This document shows, in pieces, positions 47,145-59,299 of a stretch of 64,000 nucleotides of DNA; the first letter of the stretch is position 1, and each line of letters starts with the position of its first letter. The stretch covers positions 2,343 to 66,342 of the forward strand of contig JXTB01000192.1 in NCBI GenBank assembly GCA_002914805.1, read 5' to 3'. The notes below the pieces were generated by a model. That model saw only the letters and a list, made by a program, of their open reading frames with translations. It did no database searches and was not told the origin of the DNA. The translations under genes and the position numbers were made by a program. This DNA comes from Parasponia andersonii (taxonomy: Eukaryota; Streptophyta; Magnoliopsida; Rosales; Cannabaceae).

Positions 47145-49125
47145 TCAATGTACGATTTGCAACGGAGTTCCCGTGAAAAAATATCCCTTGAAGTAATCTA
47201 AGACGCCAATTCTTCTGAATAATGGTGGAGTGTGTGGAGTTATAAGGCTTGGAGCTGGACCCAATTCTCCATCCATTTTGGGGTTGTAAAATATGGCCAC
47301 TAAGAGCCTTTCTTTCGCCATGTTAACCGTTGCCCGGCAAATCAATGCTTCGGTAAATTCCGTTTGATAGAATCTGAAATATAAATCAACCAGAATTATG
47401 TTGCTAATCCTTGTTCTCTAGTTAGTATACGCAAATCAATCTACACATATTTCAAGTGTTTAACTTTGTTAGAAAAGAGAGAAGGGTGAGAGAGAATTCT
47501 AATAGTATAATGTTATTAACTAGAGTATATTAATTAATAGAATAATGTTATAGAATAACTATATTGTGTCCAATTATTAGTTAATTATAATTACATTTCA
47601 AATGACTTATCTGAGACTTAATTTATTAATTAGAATAACTTAGGTTAGATTGATGTACCATGTATGGTTTTACCATTATGTAACTAATAGATAAAACCAC
47701 GTGTGTTCCAAAAGTAATACCAAGAATTAGAGAAAGAATGTCAAATGTCTAATTTTTGCACCTTGAGAAGTAACTTCTGATTTGCTTGATTGATTTTTGT
47801 AAACTAGAATTGATATTACCGTTTGGGATCCGGTCTAATACTTAATTAGTATGCCATATCAATCTTTTCATTTTTTCTTTAGGAGTAAAGTTCGTAATGT
47901 GGTAGAGCTAGTGCTTTTGGTTCAAACAAATAATTACCTCTATCATGTCTCCAATATTGACAATAAAAGCGTTAGGGAGTGGCTTCATAAGGATCTACTT
48001 TCCATCTTTCCTAACCTAAAGGCCTTCGGTTTCGTTGTTCTGGAGGAGGATGGTGAGGCCAGTAGCATCAGAGTGAGGGTTGACGCCAATGACAAGATCA
48101 GGTTGTGGACATGGTGGGTAATAGTTCATCCTCATTTCACTATCTTCCATTCTTAGAGCTTTTGGCATGAGATCAAGGAGTGATTTGTAATTTTTTTCTA
48201 GCTCAGCTGAGCAAGCTTCTATGGAATCCCTGCATCTATAGCAAATCAAGAGAGAGTGATGTTTCGACATTTGACTTGACTCAATCTAATTTCTTAATAC
48301 TCTGATTGATTTGTAAATTTCGAATCATCATATGACAATGTGATATCAAATAAAAACATGTGAATAACGTCTTTGGTGAAGTTTAAAACTAAACGATCTT
48401 GCCTATTTATTAGGTACTATAATAGTTAAAATTTCACAAATATTTAATAAAAAAGAAAAAGTCAGTGAATCGAGTTTCATAGCATAATTTTTCAAAACAT
48501 CCTGGAAGAAATACATAATGGCAGCAAGGGCCTAAGTCGAAGAAACTACCTATTTTGAGATTCAATTCGAATATGGGTTGGACAGAAGTAAGGGGCACAA
48601 ATAAAGTATCTATGCCACTATGCTACAATTATCATTTGTAAAAATTCTCCAAAAGTTTTTAGTACCATAGCAATGGCTCACCAACTTAATTTATTGTCTA
48701 ATATTACTATCTCGCCAATTTTTTTACTGTCAAAACAGAACTCCAAACCGATAATATAGATGAAAAGGAAAATTACTTCTATAAATTACTTTCTAATTAG
48801 TATTACATTATGTGTGTATATAGTTTAAACAATATGTGTGCAGCGGTGCAAGACATTATGTTTATATATATATAGACCTGAATCGGGGAGAGAATTTGGG
48901 CAATAAGTGGGGTTTGCGAAAACGTTTTGGCAGAGTCATCAAGTAGAAAACGTCTGCCCAATGTAAGATTTTGCTCCTCAGACGCCACAAAAGCTTGTCC
49001 AAAACCCTCCATGTCCCCTGGTTGTTGCCAAAACTTGTTTTTCTCTTCCTTTGGGAGGTTGAAAAGCTCTTGGATCTCACGCTTCACACCTTCCACTACT
49101 GCGGGATCACTCCATGATTTACCAA
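47145..49125 (-). pseudogene. SRG1-like 2OG/Fe(II) dioxygenase pseudogene
   Basis: Paralog of the gene at 9398-12555, same strand. Exon 2 (48878-49125, 248 bp as in the intact gene) starts LVNHGV, then has a one-base deletion, continues in another frame (AVVEGVKREIQELFNLPKEE), and shifts back at HWADVFYLMTLPKRFRKPH. Exon 3 (47938-48229) lacks 33 bp near the SEFLGEG region and has two in-frame TAG codons (after TEGL and KDGK), though [11 protein letters not shown] and [13 protein letters not shown] remain. Exon 4 (47145-47373) has a frameshift that replaces the third iron ligand His (reads ICRATVN), RLS reads RLL, and the C-terminus is short. Exon 1 was not found before 49780. Splice borders are still recognisable, so it arose by DNA duplication, not retroposition. 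Confidence 0.9.
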
Positions 49126-49949
49126 CTACAGCACATAGCAACTAAAATTCTATGGGAAAAAGGCTACAAATATTAATCATGAAAAGTAAATATGTTATAT
49201 ATATGAAATGAAAAATATAGTGCTTGAGAAAAAAATGTAGGATTACATACAGGGAATGGAGCCTTTTATGTGAAATACATAAACTCAGTACATAATTACA
49301 TGAACTCAAATCGCAGGTTCAGTTTTTATAATATGTATTACTTTATGCTCAACTAATAAATTGATAACACATTATTAAATTTGAAACTACTCAATCAATA
49401 TTTCAACTTTATTATCATTATAAATTGGACATGGATTGAGACACTAAAACTAACTGGAAAAAAATTAGATTCGTATCGTGTAAAATCAAATCAAAATTAA
49501 ACAATACTGATGAATAATTAATTAACTCACAAATCAAATATTATTTAGCTCAAATAATTGTAAGATCTCAAGTATTTTTGTTGGTTTGATAATTTTTGCT
49601 TTGCTTTTGTAGTTCTTATGAATAAATGAGAATCAAGATGAATTGGTGCTAAATATAAGTATTCCAATCATTTTTAATTGAAGTTGAGTCTGATATGAAT
49701 ACAACACAATAAAAATTAGGCAAAACAGAACTAAAACGACAAAACAATGCTCCGGGGAAGAAAAATTATCATGTTGATTTTCCATAATAGAGAGTGCTGC
49801 TGCACTGAGTAAGGAGTACTGTAGTGCTGCCTAGAAAATAGATTTCTCGAGCTTAGAGCACCGCAGCGCTTATCAGGGAACTCCAGGACACTACCCTACG
49901 TCCAGAAATACATTTTAGCGAGTTTTTAGAGCCAATCTCGGCTTCTGAT
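49126..49949. other. Spacer
   Basis: No dioxygenase exon 1 is found here. 49790-49920 has a run of CAGCGCT-like words (CTGCTGCACTGAG, GTAGTGCTGCC, CCGCAGCGCTTATC) of unknown origin. Confidence 0.4.
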
Positions 49950-52455
49950 GCTATCTGATCAAATGGTCGATATTCTATTATCCAAGATTAGTCATCTCGG
50001 TACAAAAGCACCTTGAGACTCCTTTATCACCAAATGTAAAATGGATTTCAATCTAGTGGCCAAAGTTTTTGTAATAATTTTTAAACTACATTACACAATC
50101 TGATGGGGCAGAAGTCGGACACTTTCTTCGGATAAAGAACTTTTGGGATAAATACAACTTGAGTGTTATTCAAGTCATCTATTGGCATTAAATTATTCAA
50201 AATACTGAGTCAAAGATGAGTAACACTTTCACCAACTACATTCCAATACTTTTGATAGAAAATAACCTAGAAGCCATCTAGGCCAGGTCAATAAGTACCC
50301 GCTAGGCGACAAACCCTAGGAACCCTTGAAACAATGGATCAGACGCACTCTAAATCCTTAGAAAACAAATTTTGTTGATCAGATTAGAACACTAAGGAAG
50401 TTAGATCCTTAAAACTCTAATCTTGAGACGCTGTAAAGGTTGATCATTCTCTTGATAGGTTGAAATTTGTATTCAGCCAAGAGCATAAGAAGGCAAAGCA
50501 AAGCTCACCAAAGAAATCATTTTATTGATAATTTGCCTGCTTACACATTTTGTAGTCATTATATAGGCTTGAATTACAATCTAAATAGGAAATCCTAACT
50601 AATAAAAAACATTAAATAAAACAACAAAATATGGGCCCGAAAATACAGAAACCTAATTAATCTTATGAATCCATTAACATACAAATTGGGTCTCAAGTTC
50701 GATGCCTTGTACACAAAGATAAGTGACTATCCTTGGTGAAGATTTAAAAACTTCTAGATTAGTCTTAGAATTTTCTAGAACAGTTTCTTTATCATGTGCT
50801 TTCATGATTAAGTCTTATAAAGCTTCTTTCATCCTCTTTGTCCTTGCCCTCCTCATTAGATTACCAATTCCTCGCAAAAGATCTTGAATTATTTGACCAG
50901 TACCTCTATCTCGATCTCCATCATAGGCGCTTTTGTAGGACCCAAACTAAAGAGAGCCTCTAATATCTTTTTCTCTAAACGGCTCGACCAAATATCGGTT
51001 TACTTTATCTTCTACTCTTAAAGTTATACACCTAATAACATGCTCTAATTCCAGACCACTTGGTGAGCTGGAAGTAAATATTTGATGAAAAAAGTCTTCT
51101 ACCACATTAGTAATATCCTCCACTATATCTCTCCATGTCCTATCTTCATCCTCTAGGACAAGCATAGTATTTTTCTTCTTCCGCTGAGAGGCTTTCTGAT
51201 AGAAGAACGTTGTGTTAGTATCACCAGCTTTTAACCATTCCACTCTAGCTTTTTGCCTCTAATAGTACTCTTCCGTAATGAGTAATTGAATAAACTCTTT
51301 ATTTAGTGCCCGAGTGCAAAAAACATTCACTCTACTTTGAACTGCCATAGCAAGATTCTCTAAATCCTGCCTAATACGACTTAATTTCCTCCTAAGGTGA
51401 CCAAACCTCTTAGTGCTCTACACCTTAAGATTACTAGCACATCTAACTAAGCCACCCATAAAGATATTAGCAGATCTGTCGAAATTGTGGTTAGCCCAAG
51501 CCCCAGAGACTGTATCTAAGAACTCAGCATCATCCAACCACCACGGCTCCCTAACCATTGCTCTTTTTCCCGACAAAAGCCCAAATCCCCTCTAGGTTTA
51601 GAAGAATTGCTTTATGGTCAGAACCCAAAATTCTAAGTTTGTAACTATAGAGTTAGGGAAATAATAAACCCAGCGACCATTCGCAACTGCTCCATCCAAT
51701 CTTTCTTTAACATTCGCCATATCCTCCTTACCATTGTTCTAAGTTAGACCGGGACCCTCGTAACCCAAGTTATGTCGTTTAAAGACTTCTAAAACCGAAT
51801 GACTGAGTGATTACACTAATCAGAACCTCCCATTTTTTCGTTAAAACTGAGGATAGCATTAAAGTCTCTTGCACAACACCAAGCATCATCAAATTGAGAA
51901 TGAAGGTGTCGAAGAAAATCCCATGTGTGCCGGAGTTTGGATTTACATAAATCACAGTAAACCTCCAGACTTTCCTATCATGCATTGAGATTATACAGTC
52001 CATATGAGATTTCGGGTAGCAGCTGGAACATGTTCATGTGACAAAAGATGACCTCTTTAGCTAGTTCCGGAAAGAAAACTTGTTATTCGCCACTATTTCA
52101 TGAGATTCCTCCATCAGACACTCTTTTGCAATGTGACCAATGCGACCACACCCGAAACAAAAGTCTGGTATCTTTTCATAGCAAAAGTCCACCCAGCCTA
52201 CATTACCTTGTGAACCCACTCGAACATTTTCACCTCTTTTAACTGGCACAGTAATATCTAATGAACCCAAACACGAATGAATTTGCTGATACAGTGCCCA
52301 TTCACGTCCATGTCTACTTTAACACTCTGTCCAATCGTATTACCCAGGAGCAGCCCAATAACTTTATTCATTGCTTGTAAGGGGAGTCCATGAATTTGAA
52401 TTCAGAAGGGCATCCATTTGAAGCCACCCCATTCATCTCCCTCTTACTTTTTCAG
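49950..52455 (-). mobile_element. Decayed L1-type LINE, truncated and interrupted
   Basis: Minus-strand order fits a plant L1 element. At about 52061-52440 is the ORF1 end with a zinc-knuckle region (FCFGCGRIGHIAKECLMEE). At 51779-52003 is endonuclease text (RKVWRFTVIYVNPN and the VLTKKWEVLI block). At 50947-51600 is the linker before RT (VEWLKAGDTNTTFFYQKASQ, then FHQIFTSSSPSG). At 49980-50287 is RT text (FYQKYWNVVGESVTHL, VVFIPKVLYPK, LCNVV and KTLATRLKSIL). Stops are frequent. The RT part is separated from the linker by a foreign segment at 50288-50924. The 3' end with poly(A) was not found. Confidence 0.82.
50288..50924 (-). mobile_element. 3' end of another LTR retrotransposon inserted in the LINE
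   Basis: It splits the LINE RT motif GPTKAP-G-DGF between FSLGPTKAP (ending at 50925) and GLDGF (from 50287 down). Read on the minus strand, it starts with RARTKRMKEAL, a C-terminal motif of gypsy pol/gag-pol polyproteins. LTR-like text follows with GCCTATATAATGACTAC, CAATAAAATGATTTC (a poly(A) signal) and GATCCATTGTTTC. Only the 3' part is present. Confidence 0.55.
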
Positions 52456-52808
52456 CTTTTTTATCACGACGAGGGCCTTTAAAAAGTGTTGAATAATGTT
52501 CTATAAAGCAGTTTATTATTTAGACATTATAAATAATATTTATTGGATTATCCATTTGTCTATATTGTTATTAATAAATTCCATGTTATGAATTTTTATT
52601 TCATTTGTGTCTCATCTTGAGCCACAATCCGAAGTAGAAATAACTGGGACCAGGCAAAGTAGTCCTCGCATAGGTGACTTCCCTCAAAACCAATAGCCTC
52701 AGCACATTAGAGATACCCCTGCATTCGCAAAGGATTATAACTATATGGAAAGAAATTGGTCATGTACCGATATAAAGACGAGTTGTACAACAAATAAGCT
52801 CAAAAAGA

Positions 52809-54572
52809 TTGTATGCGATTACAAAATCGACGTCCCCCTTTGCCTACCCACAGAGTTCAATCGACTACACACCTTTCCGTAGAACCGCCTCATTCTCAGA
52901 TGCAGTTCTTAGATATGGTGTCCACCTCCCACTTTATCCATATATCAAATTGATCGTCGACTATTATGGAGTTATCCCCTTTCAACTAACTCCAAATACA
53001 TATATATACATGATAAATTTGTACATATTATACCACAAATTAGGTCTAGGATCTCCTATTTCTGAAGAGTTCGCTTGGTTCTACCAAGTGAAGTCGAACC
53101 CATCAGATTTCAGCTTCTTCTATGCGAGCAAGTAGTCGAATCAAGCAATAAAAATCATCCACGAAGTCCGCAATAATATGGGAAAATAGAAAAACCTATT
53201 TTTTCACTTTGACTACGCGGATAATGGCTTTTTTCAAAACTCTGGTAGGTAACTTTCCACTTATAGCTTACTTCATATAAATGTATCAATTTGATCGCAT
53301 TCGTATATCATCACAGATAACAGGGAGTGTCCAGGATTCTCCAAAGAGCAGCTCACAAGGGTGTATAAAATAAATGACATTCCACTCGAAGAATTTGATT
53401 GGAAGAAGCTTTGGAAACTAAAAACTTGGTCGCTCGCGGGCTGTTCCCAAAGGGAACCACTCTTCCATATTCTGCCAACTGTCCAACTAAACCCTCGAGC
53501 TCGATAAAAAAGTAGAGGAAATAAAAAGAAGTGGGTGTCTCATCTTCTAAACCTAGGAAACGAAAAGTACCTGCCTCTCCTATCCCATAACCATCATCTC
53601 CAAAAGCTCCAACACCGCTAATTCCTCAGCAGCAAGAAAGAAATTTTTCTATTATTCCTACTCTTCGTCGCATTACATATCTTGCATACTAGCTAACCAT
53701 ATTTGTACAGAAATGGCAATTGACAGCGGACTGCAAGCACCACCTTCAATACTAGAGTCAATGGCAAAGTCCAAGACACCAAACAACAAACCTCCCTCCT
53801 CGACGAAAGGGAAAGAGAAGGTCGACACCTCCAAGAAGCAAAAAGTCGTCTTTGAGGATGTCCCTATAAGCTCGCCTCCTCCTCAGCCTTCTAAAACTGC
53901 GAGCCAGCCTGGGCCATTCATGGAAACAGCTACCTCTTCCAGGGGACCAAGCCAGGCCGACAAGGATGAGGAGCTTTTCGCACTCCTTTGCCAGCTGCCA
54001 GAAAAAGTTGGCTTGAGCGCAATTTTTATCGACCGCTTCACTTCTGAAGAATGTTAGGAGAGGAAGTTGGCAAATATAAGAATCTTCTATCTTTACTCTT
54101 CGGCGTACTTTCTTGTTACTGATGTGTGTTATATTTTCAGACTACTGTAGCTGCTGTTTTAATGTATGACCTGGTCCTTGAATGCATAGAGAAGGGCGAA
54201 AAGATAGAAGAAATGGCCGAAGCATTCGAGGACTTGAAGAAGATTCGCGAGGAAGAGAGAAATTCCTTCGAGTTGGAGAAGCAGCAGCTGCGCGAGGATC
54301 TGGTCAAGGAAAAGTTCGAAAAGGAGAAGCTCGAAGAAAAAATCAAAGAACTTGAGAAGACTATCTCCAAGCATCCGGATGCTCTGAAAGAGGCAACAGG
54401 AGAGGCGGCCCGTAAAGCTGTAGAAAAGTTCAGGACCACTGAAGGCAAGGAGCACGAAGAAAAGGCCAGTGACATCGCTTCGTCAACCATAATATATAAT
54501 ATTTTCTGTGAGCATCCAGATTTTGACTTTTCCATCCTTGGTGAAGATGTGGTCGAGCTTGTCCAGAGCTAG
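52809..54572 (+). pseudogene. Antisense additional ORF: putative gypsy type transposon domain plus coiled coil
   Basis: On the strand opposite to the retroelement genes. 52809-53135 encodes VLRYGVHLPLYPYIKLIVDY, GVIPFQLTPNTYIYMINLY and EEFAWFYQVK, the layout of the plant 'putative gypsy type transposon' domain (PF04195 as I recall it). Text continues after a GGTAGGTAACT donor-like and CATCACAG acceptor-like pair (about 53246-53318) with CPGFSKEQLTRVYKIND and LKTWSLAG. 53713-54057 is Pro/Ser/Lys-rich with low complexity, then after another TTATATTTTCAG acceptor-like site 54126-54572 encodes a long Glu/Lys coiled coil (EEERNSFELEKQQLREDLVK and following). Function of this family is unknown. Stops remain even if introns are allowed, so it is annotated as broken; minus-strand frames here are shadows. 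Confidence 0.7.
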
Positions 54573-55189
54573 AAGGAAACTGAAGCTACAACAAAAACTA
54601 AAAACAGTGGAGCGAGAACATCTGCATAATTATATATATATTTTTAAAATGTTTATCCCTGTAAAACAATTAAAACACATTGCAATATAATATAAAGATA
54701 CATAATTTAACCAAGTAGTCAATCACTAAGTGACTAATCAGTACACTATTATGATTCGAATCTAATTAACTGAAAGTGGGTTTTAAGTGTTAGGATATAT
54801 TAGGTATGAGTGATGCGAACCTAATACTATTTTTCAGAAGTTCCACAACAAAATAGAATATAGCAATATATCACATTGAACAATGAACGTTTTGCTTAGT
54901 TACTTTGTTGTTCGAGGAGGGAAATTGCGTAATACGACATGCTATGGCATGAAGCAAGGAGAAAATCTGAGGATTTTAAGAAATTTTAGAAATTCGGCGA
55001 GCTAAAATTCCAACTCCTCTAAATGAACGTTTGCATAGTCTCTTAGGAAGTAAGTAGGAGATAACATTCTGATCACACTGCCTCCCGAGTTTTATGGTGT
55101 TCGAAGACTGCCATAAAACTATAAAAGATGAACCAAATAAAATTGAAGTAATAATCAAAGAAAAGACATCTTTATTGATGAATGATGAT
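54573..55189. other. Tat-like element region between antisense ORF and integrase end
   Basis: AT-rich non-coding sequence with no LTR and no recognised ORF. Confidence 0.45.
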
Positions 55190-56260
55190 GAATGACGAAT
55201 GACAAGATGTCTCCCTAAGTCATTGAAAATATATGGAGATATTCATGAAAATTTACTGATAATAGCGACAAAGTTGTTTTGCATTCCAAGCATGTTCGAT
55301 CTTTGTCTACCAATGCGAGCTAGCTTGTATGTCCTAGGTCAAATGACAGCATCAATAACATATGTTCCTTCCCAAGAGGGTCCAAATACACCAGCACCAT
55401 GCTCTTTATTATTAGGTAGAACTTGTTGAAGAACAAGATCACCAACTTCAAACTATCTATTTTTGACTTTAGAATTATAATATCGAGCAGTATGCTATTG
55501 ATATGATGCGATCTGAAGTTAAGACTGCTCGCACCTTTCTTCCAAAAGATCGAGCTCAATCCTCATCAGTGCGTTATTCTGATCTTGCTCATAAGCAGAT
55601 CTTCGTAGAGAGCTCGTACCAATTTCTACTGGCACCATTGCTTTGTATCCATAAGCTAAAGGGAATGGACTCTCTCCAGCAATGGTTCGTTGAGTGGTGC
55701 GATAAGCCCATAATACTTCAAGAAGTACTTCTGACCAAGCTCCTTTATGCTCTTCTAGCTTTGTCTTTAGGTTCTGTTTAAGTATCTTATTTATAGCTTC
55801 GATCTGCCCATTGGCTTGTGGATGAATAACAGCAGAAAAGTTTTTCTTGATGCCTAAGTTGTCGCAAAAGTTACAAAATTTATCACAATCAAATTGTTTC
55901 CCATTATCAGAAATTATAGTATGTGGTATACCATAATGACAGATTATAGATTTATAAACAAAATCTATCATCTTCTTTGTGGAAATGGTACTCAAGGCTT
56001 CAGCTTCTGTCCACTTGGTGAAATAATCGACTGCGACCACTGCATACTTCAATTCACCTCGCGCCAATGGAAGAATTTCGATAATATCAATTCCCCATAC
56101 TGCAAATAGCCATGGACTAGTCATTGGAGTTAGAGAAAGATGTGGCATTCTAGGAACAGTTGCAAATCATTGACATTTGTCACACCTCCTGGCAAATTCT
56201 ATTGTATCCTTCTTCATAGTTGGCCAAAAATACCCTTGTTTGAGAACCTTGTTCGCAAGT
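55190..56260 (-). pseudogene. Tat-like integrase remnant
   Basis: The zinc-binding part ends CDKCQ near 56165. The core at 55519-56148 shows WGIDIIEILPLARG (first Asp), TIISDNGKQFD (second Asp) and HPQANGQIEAINKILK (Glu), so the DDE triad is still spelled. AYRTTQRTIAGESPF and LAYGYKAMVPVEI follow. Stops then occur before the C-terminal VGDLVL part near 55430. Integrates the element cDNA when intact. Confidence 0.87.
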
Positions 56261-56484
56261 GTCTGCCCCCCGGAATGATTTCAGCATATTCTTTCGTGAA
56301 TTTCTCTCATAATGTAGTGTGTTTTTTCTTCATCAACACATAATAATAGTGGCGAACTAAAACTTCTTCGATAAGGCTTCTCATCATAGATGATATTGCG
56401 AGCTACCTTCATTCAAAGTTGCTTTGCATCGTCTTTGCTTTCGGAAAGATCGTCATTTTATAGATACTTCATTATAGGATTCAT

Positions 56485-57110
56485 CTACGATGGTCTTCTG
56501 TCAACTGGTATGGTCACTTGGGGCTCTATTTTGATACTTGGTTTCGCAAGAAATTCGACAGGAATCACCTTTAATAATTCCACGTCTTTCATTGAAGTGA
56601 GCTTAGCTAGAGCATCTGCCCGAGTATTCTTAATACGAGGAAGAAGTTGAATGCTATAAGCAGTAAATGTCGAGAACAGCCGTTGTACCTCCTGTAAGTA
56701 GGCTATCATTCTTCCTCCTCTTGCTTGATAATCGCGGATCACTTGACAAACGACTAGCTGGGAATCACTGTATACCTCAATCATCTCAACCTTCATTTCT
56801 TATGCGAGCTTTATTCTAGCTATCAGTGCTTCATATTATGCCTCATTATTTGACGCTGAAAATTTGAAGCGAAGTGCACAATGAATATTATGCCCTTCAG
56901 GACTGATTAGCACTAAGCCCCCACCATCTCCATTTTCATTTGACGATCCATCGACATAAAGTTTCCACAATCTTGATAAATTTGTAGTAGGTTTTTCGAT
57001 CATTTCTGTAGGAAGATTAACATCATATATGAACTCTGCAATAAAATATGCGAGAGCTTGACCTTTAAATCGCGGTGCGAGGTTGAAAATTGATATCAAA
57101 TTAACTCAAC
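56485..57110 (-). pseudogene. Tat-like RNase H (archaeal-like type)
   Basis: Contains LYVDGSSNENGDGGGLVL (first catalytic Asp), ASNNEA followed by a TAA-type break before YEAL (Glu region), VYSDSQLVVCQV (Asp) and IKNTRADALAKL (last Asp). The family removes the RNA strand of the RNA/DNA hybrid. One or two stops split it. Confidence 0.82.
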
Positions 57111-57300
57111 TCAACAGCCCACTTAAGTAATGGTCCTGAAGCCTCAGGTTTTTGCAGAACCTATTTTGATAGAAAATTCGTGAAAACTTTGATGGAGTGC
57201 GCATAAAAATAAGGTCGAAGCTTCCTGGATGCGACGATGAGTGCTAATGCCAACTTCTCCATCTCTGGATATCTTGTCTCGGCATCAAGTAATCTTTTAC

Positions 57301-58250
57301 TTACGTAATATACAGGTCGTTGTATATTTTTTTCTTCTGAATTAATGCAGCACTTGTTGCATATTTGGAAACAGCGAGATATAGGTATAACTCTTCCCCC
57401 GAATTTGGCTTCGATAAGAAGAGGGGAGAACCCAAGTGTGTTTTTAATTCTTGAAATGCCTGCTCACATTCTTCCATCCATTCGAACCTCTTCCAACCTT
57501 TCAATACTTCGAAGAATGATTGGTATTTATCAATTGACCTGGATACAAATTGACTGAGTGCAACCACTCTTCTCGCCAGGCTCTGTACATCTTTGGGTTT
57601 GTGAGGGGATTGCATATCAATTAATGCTTGTATCTTCTGAGGATTAGCTTCGATGCCTCGTTGATTGACCATCAACCCTAGGAATTTTCCAGATCCTACT
57701 CCGAATGCGCACTTCTGAGGGCTCAGCTTCATTTGATATTTCCGAAGAATTTTGAATATCTCATTAAGGTGCTTAACATGATCTTCAGCTTTGATCGACT
57801 TTACCAACATGTCATCAGCATATACTTCCATTGTCTTGCCAATTTGTTTTCCAAACATTATATTAACAAGATGATGATAAGTCGCTCTTGCGTTGATGAG
57901 TCCAAAGGGCATTTTCTTGTAACAGTACAATCCTCGATCAGTGATGAACGAGGTATGCTCCTCATCTAGCTTGTACATGGGGATCTAATTGTATCCAGAA
58001 TATACGTCCATAAAGCTTAAGAGTTCATACCCCAACATCACATTTACAAGCTGGTCGATTCTTGGAAAGGGGAAACTTTCCTTCGGACATGCTTTGTTGA
58101 GATCGGTGAAATCGATGTAAGTTCTCTACTTCGCGTTGGGTTTCTTTACCAGAATTGGATTTGCAAGCCAGTTCGGATAAAAATATTCCCTGATAAATTC
58201 AATTTCGAGCAGCTTCTCTACCTCCTCTTTTAATGCGACATAGCGTTCTG
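57301..58250 (-). pseudogene. Tat-like reverse transcriptase
   Basis: N-terminal text near 57980-58250 (REYFYPNWLANPILVKKPNA, then YIDFTDLNKACPKESFP) has stops. 57301-57978 is open for 225 residues with KKMPFGLINARATYHHLVN, the catalytic VYADDMLVKS, GSGKFLGLMVNQRGIEANP and the start of the retroviral-type RNase H-like tether (KRFEWMEECEQAFQELK). Confidence 0.88.
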
Positions 58251-58653
58251 GATTTATGACTCTTCTTTTCTATCGTATAGGCTTCTTTGTTGTATCTATA
58301 TTAAGGTAATGACATATGATATTCAGACCAATCCCCACCATATCCAAATGTCGCCATGCGAAAATATCCAAGTTTAATTTTAGAAAAGCAACCAAGGAAA
58401 CTCACATGGGTTCTTGAAGCTTCGCTCTGATTTTTAGAACCTTCGAAGACCTGTCAATCGACAAATCTTCCAAGTCTTCTATAGGTCAAGTCTTAACCTC
58501 TCCATCGATTTCTCAAGGGTCGAGATCTTCGATTGACGCTTCATTTGACACTCCACTTGACGCTTCTCTTGACGCTTCACCTTGTAGCTGGACCATCATT
58601 ATGCGAGGTGTCGTATCTTTTGCTGCAAGCTTTAAAGAATTATTATAACAAGT

Positions 58654-59166
58654 CTACGCATCATATTGGTTGCCTTGCACTTCACCTACTCTATGTTGAG
58701 TTGGGAACTTCATAGCGAGGTGGTAGATTGAAGTAACTGCTCGAAGTTCCCTCAGTATTGGTCTTCCTAGTACAGCATTGAATGCAGAAGGGCAATCTAC
58801 AACGAAGAATTGAGTCATTACCGTTGAAACCCTAGGATAAGTTCCAACATTGACCATTAACTCAATCATACCCCTAGGCATTATATTGTTACCAGTGAAT
58901 CCGTAAAGCGGAGTGACGGCGGGCTTTAGGCTGCTTTCACTCAATTCCATCTTTTTGAAGGTGTCATAGCACAGGATATCAATAACACTTCCATTATCGA
59001 CTAATACTCGCCATAACTGCGTGCTTCCACAGTTGATCTTTATGACCAATGTTTCATTATACGGGTAATGGATCTCCCTCGCATCCTGCTTCGTGAAGGT
59101 AATTTCCATATTCGGTACCCATCGAAGCTTTTGTGGTCGCTGCTCGAGGTGTATGACATTGGTCAA
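58654..59166 (-). pseudogene. Tat-like aspartic protease
   Basis: 170-residue segment. The active site reads RVLVDNGSVIDILCYDTF, the DNGS spelling common in Tat-lineage elements, followed by FNAVLGRPILRELRAVTS, the second conserved loop. Open as a segment. Downstream, between it and RT, lies poorly conserved acidic text with a short repeat of the LTLHLTLL kind on the opposite strand. Confidence 0.82.
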
Positions 59167-59299
59167 TGGCTGCTGATGAGCTTCTCATGCATACCTATCT
59201 TGCGCCCTCTTCGAATCTCCACCAACATGCAGTCCTCCAAAAATAATTCGCACTTCGCGTTGAATTTCTGGAGGTCATTGTTGGTTTTCTTCTCGCCTT

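Noticed and set aside
47851-48156. Plus-strand 101-codon frame
   Set aside because: Shadow of exon 3 of the dioxygenase pseudogene.
54137-54535. Minus-strand Ser/Phe-rich frames
   Set aside because: Shadows of the Glu/Lys-rich coiled-coil coding strand.
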